From positions 1 through 62,973 of the forward strand of contig CAZYHS010000011.1 in the NCBI GenBank assembly GCA_964647545.1: a DNA stretch of 62,973 bases, read 5' to 3'. This document shows positions 61,255-62,973 of the stretch, piece by piece. Numbering within the stretch: the stretch's first letter is position 1; each line of letters opens with the position of its first letter. A program made the position numbers and the translations under genes. The DNA comes from CAZYHS01 sp964647545. Lineage in GTDB: Bacteria > UBA10199 > GCA-002796325 > 1-14-0-20-49-13. The notes below the pieces were generated by a model. It had not been told where the DNA came from. It did not search any database and saw only the letters and a list, made by a program, of their open reading frames with translations.

Positions 61255-61596
61255 TTAGCTGGCCGCCGACTGCTTAACGTAGCCGACCTGATCCTTGTTG
61301 AGCTTAATGCGAACGTTCTCGGCTATCTCAAGTGTGATGATGCCGTCGGCGATCCCGTGAATTTTGCCGTGAATGCCGCTGCGGGTTACAACGTCGTCGC
61401 CTTTTTTGAGGGCTTCGATCATTGCCTTGACCTTTTTGACCTGCTTCTGCTGCGGTCTGATCATTAAGAAGTAGAAAATGGCAAACACGACGAGCATCGG
61501 CAGGAACATGCCGGCCAATCCACCTGCTCCGCCCTGTGCGCCGCCTGCGCCGGGGCTCTGTGCCATTGCGTGTGCTGTGTTGATTAGATTGAACAT
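61255..61596 (-). CDS. yajC: Preprotein translocase accessory protein YajC
   Basis: A 113-residue single-pass membrane protein. A Gly/Ala-rich N-terminus (GAGGAQGGAGGLAG) is followed by the helix MFLPMLVVFAIFYFLMIRPQQKQ and the conserved cytoplasmic SH3-like part (KKGDDVVTRSGIHGKIHGI). Its first 13 nt overlap the 3' end of tgt, so translation is probably coupled. Confidence 0.96.
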   Translation of the reverse strand: MFNLINTAHAMAQSPGAGGAQGGAGGLAGMFLPMLVVFAIFYFLMIRPQQKQVKKVKAMIEALKKGDDVVTRSGIHGKIHGIADGIITLEIAENVRIKLNKDQVGYVKQSAAS

Positions 61597-62843
61597 TGTT
61601 TTCTCCTTTTTGAAAAATTACGTTTAAAATCTAAATAGGCGTCCCGCTCAATTGCGGAGCGGATTTCCCTTATCAAATCAAGGTAAAAATGCAAGTTGTG
61701 AATTGTCGCCAGCCGAGAGCCTAAAATTTCGTTGCAGGCGAACATGTGCCTTAGATAAGCCATCGAAAAATTTCGGCAGGTGTAGCACCGGCAATCGGCG
61801 TCGGGCGGGTTCGGGTCCTCGCGGTAGCAGGTGTTTTTGACGTTTAAGTCGCCCTTCCACGTCATTATTTTGGCGGTTCGCGCGTTGCGGGTCGGCATCA
61901 CGCAGTCGAACATGTCAACGCCGCGTTCGATACATTCGACGAGGTCTTCGGGGGTGCCCACTCCCATTAAATAGCGCGGTTTGTCCTGCGGAAGAAGCCC
62001 CGTGCAATGGTCGGTGATGTCGTACATCAGCTCGTTTGGCTCGCCGACCGAAAGACCGCCGATCGAGTAACCGTCAAACGGCCTTACGCCCTTTTTCTGG
62101 GCTTCGTTTGAAATAGCGATAAGCTCTGAAATGTAGTTTGAGCGCAGGTTTTTGAACATCCCCCCCTGCACGATTCCAAATAGGGCGTTGTCACTCTTGC
62201 GCGCGGCAAGACAACGCGCGGCCCAGCGCAGCGACAGCCCCATCGACTCTGCGGTCCTCTTTTCGTTTTCGCCGTGCGGCAGACACTCGTCCAAAACCAT
62301 CATTATGTCGGAGCCGAGGGCCTCTTGAATTTCGATAGCCGATTCCGGCGTCATGAAATGGTCGCGCCCGCCGTCAATCGGTGTACGAAAGCGCACCCCC
62401 TCCTCCGTAACTTTCGAAAAAATGAGGGAGGATTCGTCCACTTCGGGTTTTACAAAGGCGTTGTCGACGCCGACCTCGCTCGCCGCTTCGCGCGGCGCGC
62501 CGCCGATCTGCTTAACTCCTTTTTTATCCGGCCCGCGACCGAGACTGAAAATCTGGAACCCGCCGCTGTCGGTAAGAATCGGGCCGTCCCAGTGCATGAA
62601 TTTATGTAACCCGCCGAGTTTCTTAATGGTTTCGTGGCTCGGCCGAAGCGACAGGTGGTAGGTATTGCCCAGAATAATTTCGGAGCCGACGCTTTTTAGC
62701 TCCTCGGGGGTCATTGCCTTGACGGTCCCTTGGGTGCCGACCGGCATAAAAATCGGCGTTTGAACTTCGCCGTGAGCGGTTTTAAAGCTGCCAAGCCTTG
62801 CTTTGCAGTCCTTGGCGGTTTTTTTGAGTTCGAAAGAAAACAT
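61584..62843 (-). CDS. tgt: Queuine tRNA-ribosyltransferase
   Basis: Tgt exchanges guanine-34 of GUN-anticodon tRNAs for preQ1. The start is taken as the ATG of MFSFELKKTAKD (about 419 residues), because this is where family similarity begins; upstream ATGs up to 62909 would add 22 residues. Catalytic and substrate motifs are LTDSGGFQIFSLG and FGIVQGGMFKNLR. The zinc site is CRCYTCRNF with the later His in LATIHNLHFY. A short basic tail (FSKRRKQCSI) is unremarkable. Confidence 0.96.
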   Translation of the reverse strand: MFSFELKKTAKDCKARLGSFKTAHGEVQTPIFMPVGTQGTVKAMTPEELKSVGSEIILGNTYHLSLRPSHETIKKLGGLHKFMHWDGPILTDSGGFQIFSLGRGPDKKGVKQIGGAPREAASEVGVDNAFVKPEVDESSLIFSKVTEEGVRFRTPIDGGRDHFMTPESAIEIQEALGSDIMMVLDECLPHGENEKRTAESMGLSLRWAARCLAARKSDNALFGIVQGGMFKNLRSNYISELIAISNEAQKKGVRPFDGYSIGGLSVGEPNELMYDITDHCTGLLPQDKPRYLMGVGTPEDLVECIERGVDMFDCVMPTRNARTAKIMTWKGDLNVKNTCYREDPNPPDADCRCYTCRNFSMAYLRHMFACNEILGSRLATIHNLHFYLDLIREIRSAIERDAYLDFKRNFSKRRKQCSI

Positions 62844-62913
62844 TTGAGGGGGCTCAAATAGCAGGTATTTACCAATCGGCAAGCCTTTTTTGGCTTTGCA
62901 AATGAACAACAGT

Positions 62914-62973
62914 TATTTCGGTTTTGTCGGTTAGTTCTGTTAATTCTGTTGAGTCAGTTATTTCGGTTAGTTC
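62914..62973. repeat. Second array of 9-nt repeats (TCNGTTANT)
   Basis: Units tcggttagt, tctgttaat, tctgttgag, tcagttatt and tcggttagt follow in 9-nt phase upstream of tgt and run off the window end. The family is the same as at 25798-25891. Confidence 0.8.

Overview
The window reads as chromosomal DNA of a Gram-negative bacterium. The signs are an outer-membrane lipoprotein maturation set, a MurE with the meso-diaminopimelate motif, an MltD-type lytic transglycosylase and an RND-type adaptor. Gene content and the FtsZ tail (YDIPTFLRKQAD) suggest a deltaproteobacteria-like lineage, probably uncultivated; this placement is an inference with low confidence. No rRNA, phage or CRISPR locus is visible, and there is a single tRNA.

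Region 1 (1-25,276, all minus strand) is a long housekeeping run. Transcription enters at mraZ and passes through the complete division and cell-wall (dcw) cluster: mraZ-rsmH-ftsL-ftsI-murE-murF-mraY-murD-ftsW-murG-murC-murB-ftsQ-ftsA-ftsZ. It continues into a lipoprotein-rich group: an MltD-like transglycosylase with four LysM repeats, lgt, a small lipoprotein, ileS, lspA, a second divergent lgt and a CPBP membrane protease. A promoter overlapping 10-bp direct repeats upstream of mraZ looks like the MraZ autoregulatory site.

Region 2 (25,277-29,593) begins with tRNA-Ser(GGA) and its terminator, then a 9-nt tandem-repeat array, menA, a second CPBP protease and a YbaB/EbfC-like gene. Two cassettes interrupt it. 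Each holds a divergent pair of S23-type four-helix-bundle genes, a long inverted repeat between the two starts, and a direct repeat of flanking DNA at both ends (29 nt and about 62 nt). They look like two insertions of the same kind of element.

Region 3 (29,594-35,335) has a minus-strand group (phospholipase C-like protein, cytosolic MgtE-type protein, Nramp transporter) and a plus-strand group (family 4 uracil-DNA glycosylase, DUF366 protein, QueE).

Region 4 (35,342-55,680) is the unusual part. A minus-strand operon of eight paralogous genes of unknown function fills 35,342-44,824. Most members share a short N-terminal strand (consensus MSIKVDL), an FP-LFGLF-G motif near residue 60, a SNVTxD motif and a basic C-terminus ending in EKK. 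The first gene (P8) keeps only the two ends. Diverging from the operon is a 1,023-residue protein; a full-length homologue of 1,054 residues lies 7 kb further on. Between them are an RND-type adaptor, a phosphodiester glycosidase-domain protein and rho. A 214-residue orphan follows. I recognise no named family for the paralogues or the two large proteins.

Region 5 (55,722-62,973, minus strand) is housekeeping again: tgt-yajC-secD-secF, a REP-like palindromic element, then recJ-queD-queC. With queE in region 3, the window encodes a large part of the queuosine pathway. A second 9-nt repeat array closes the window.
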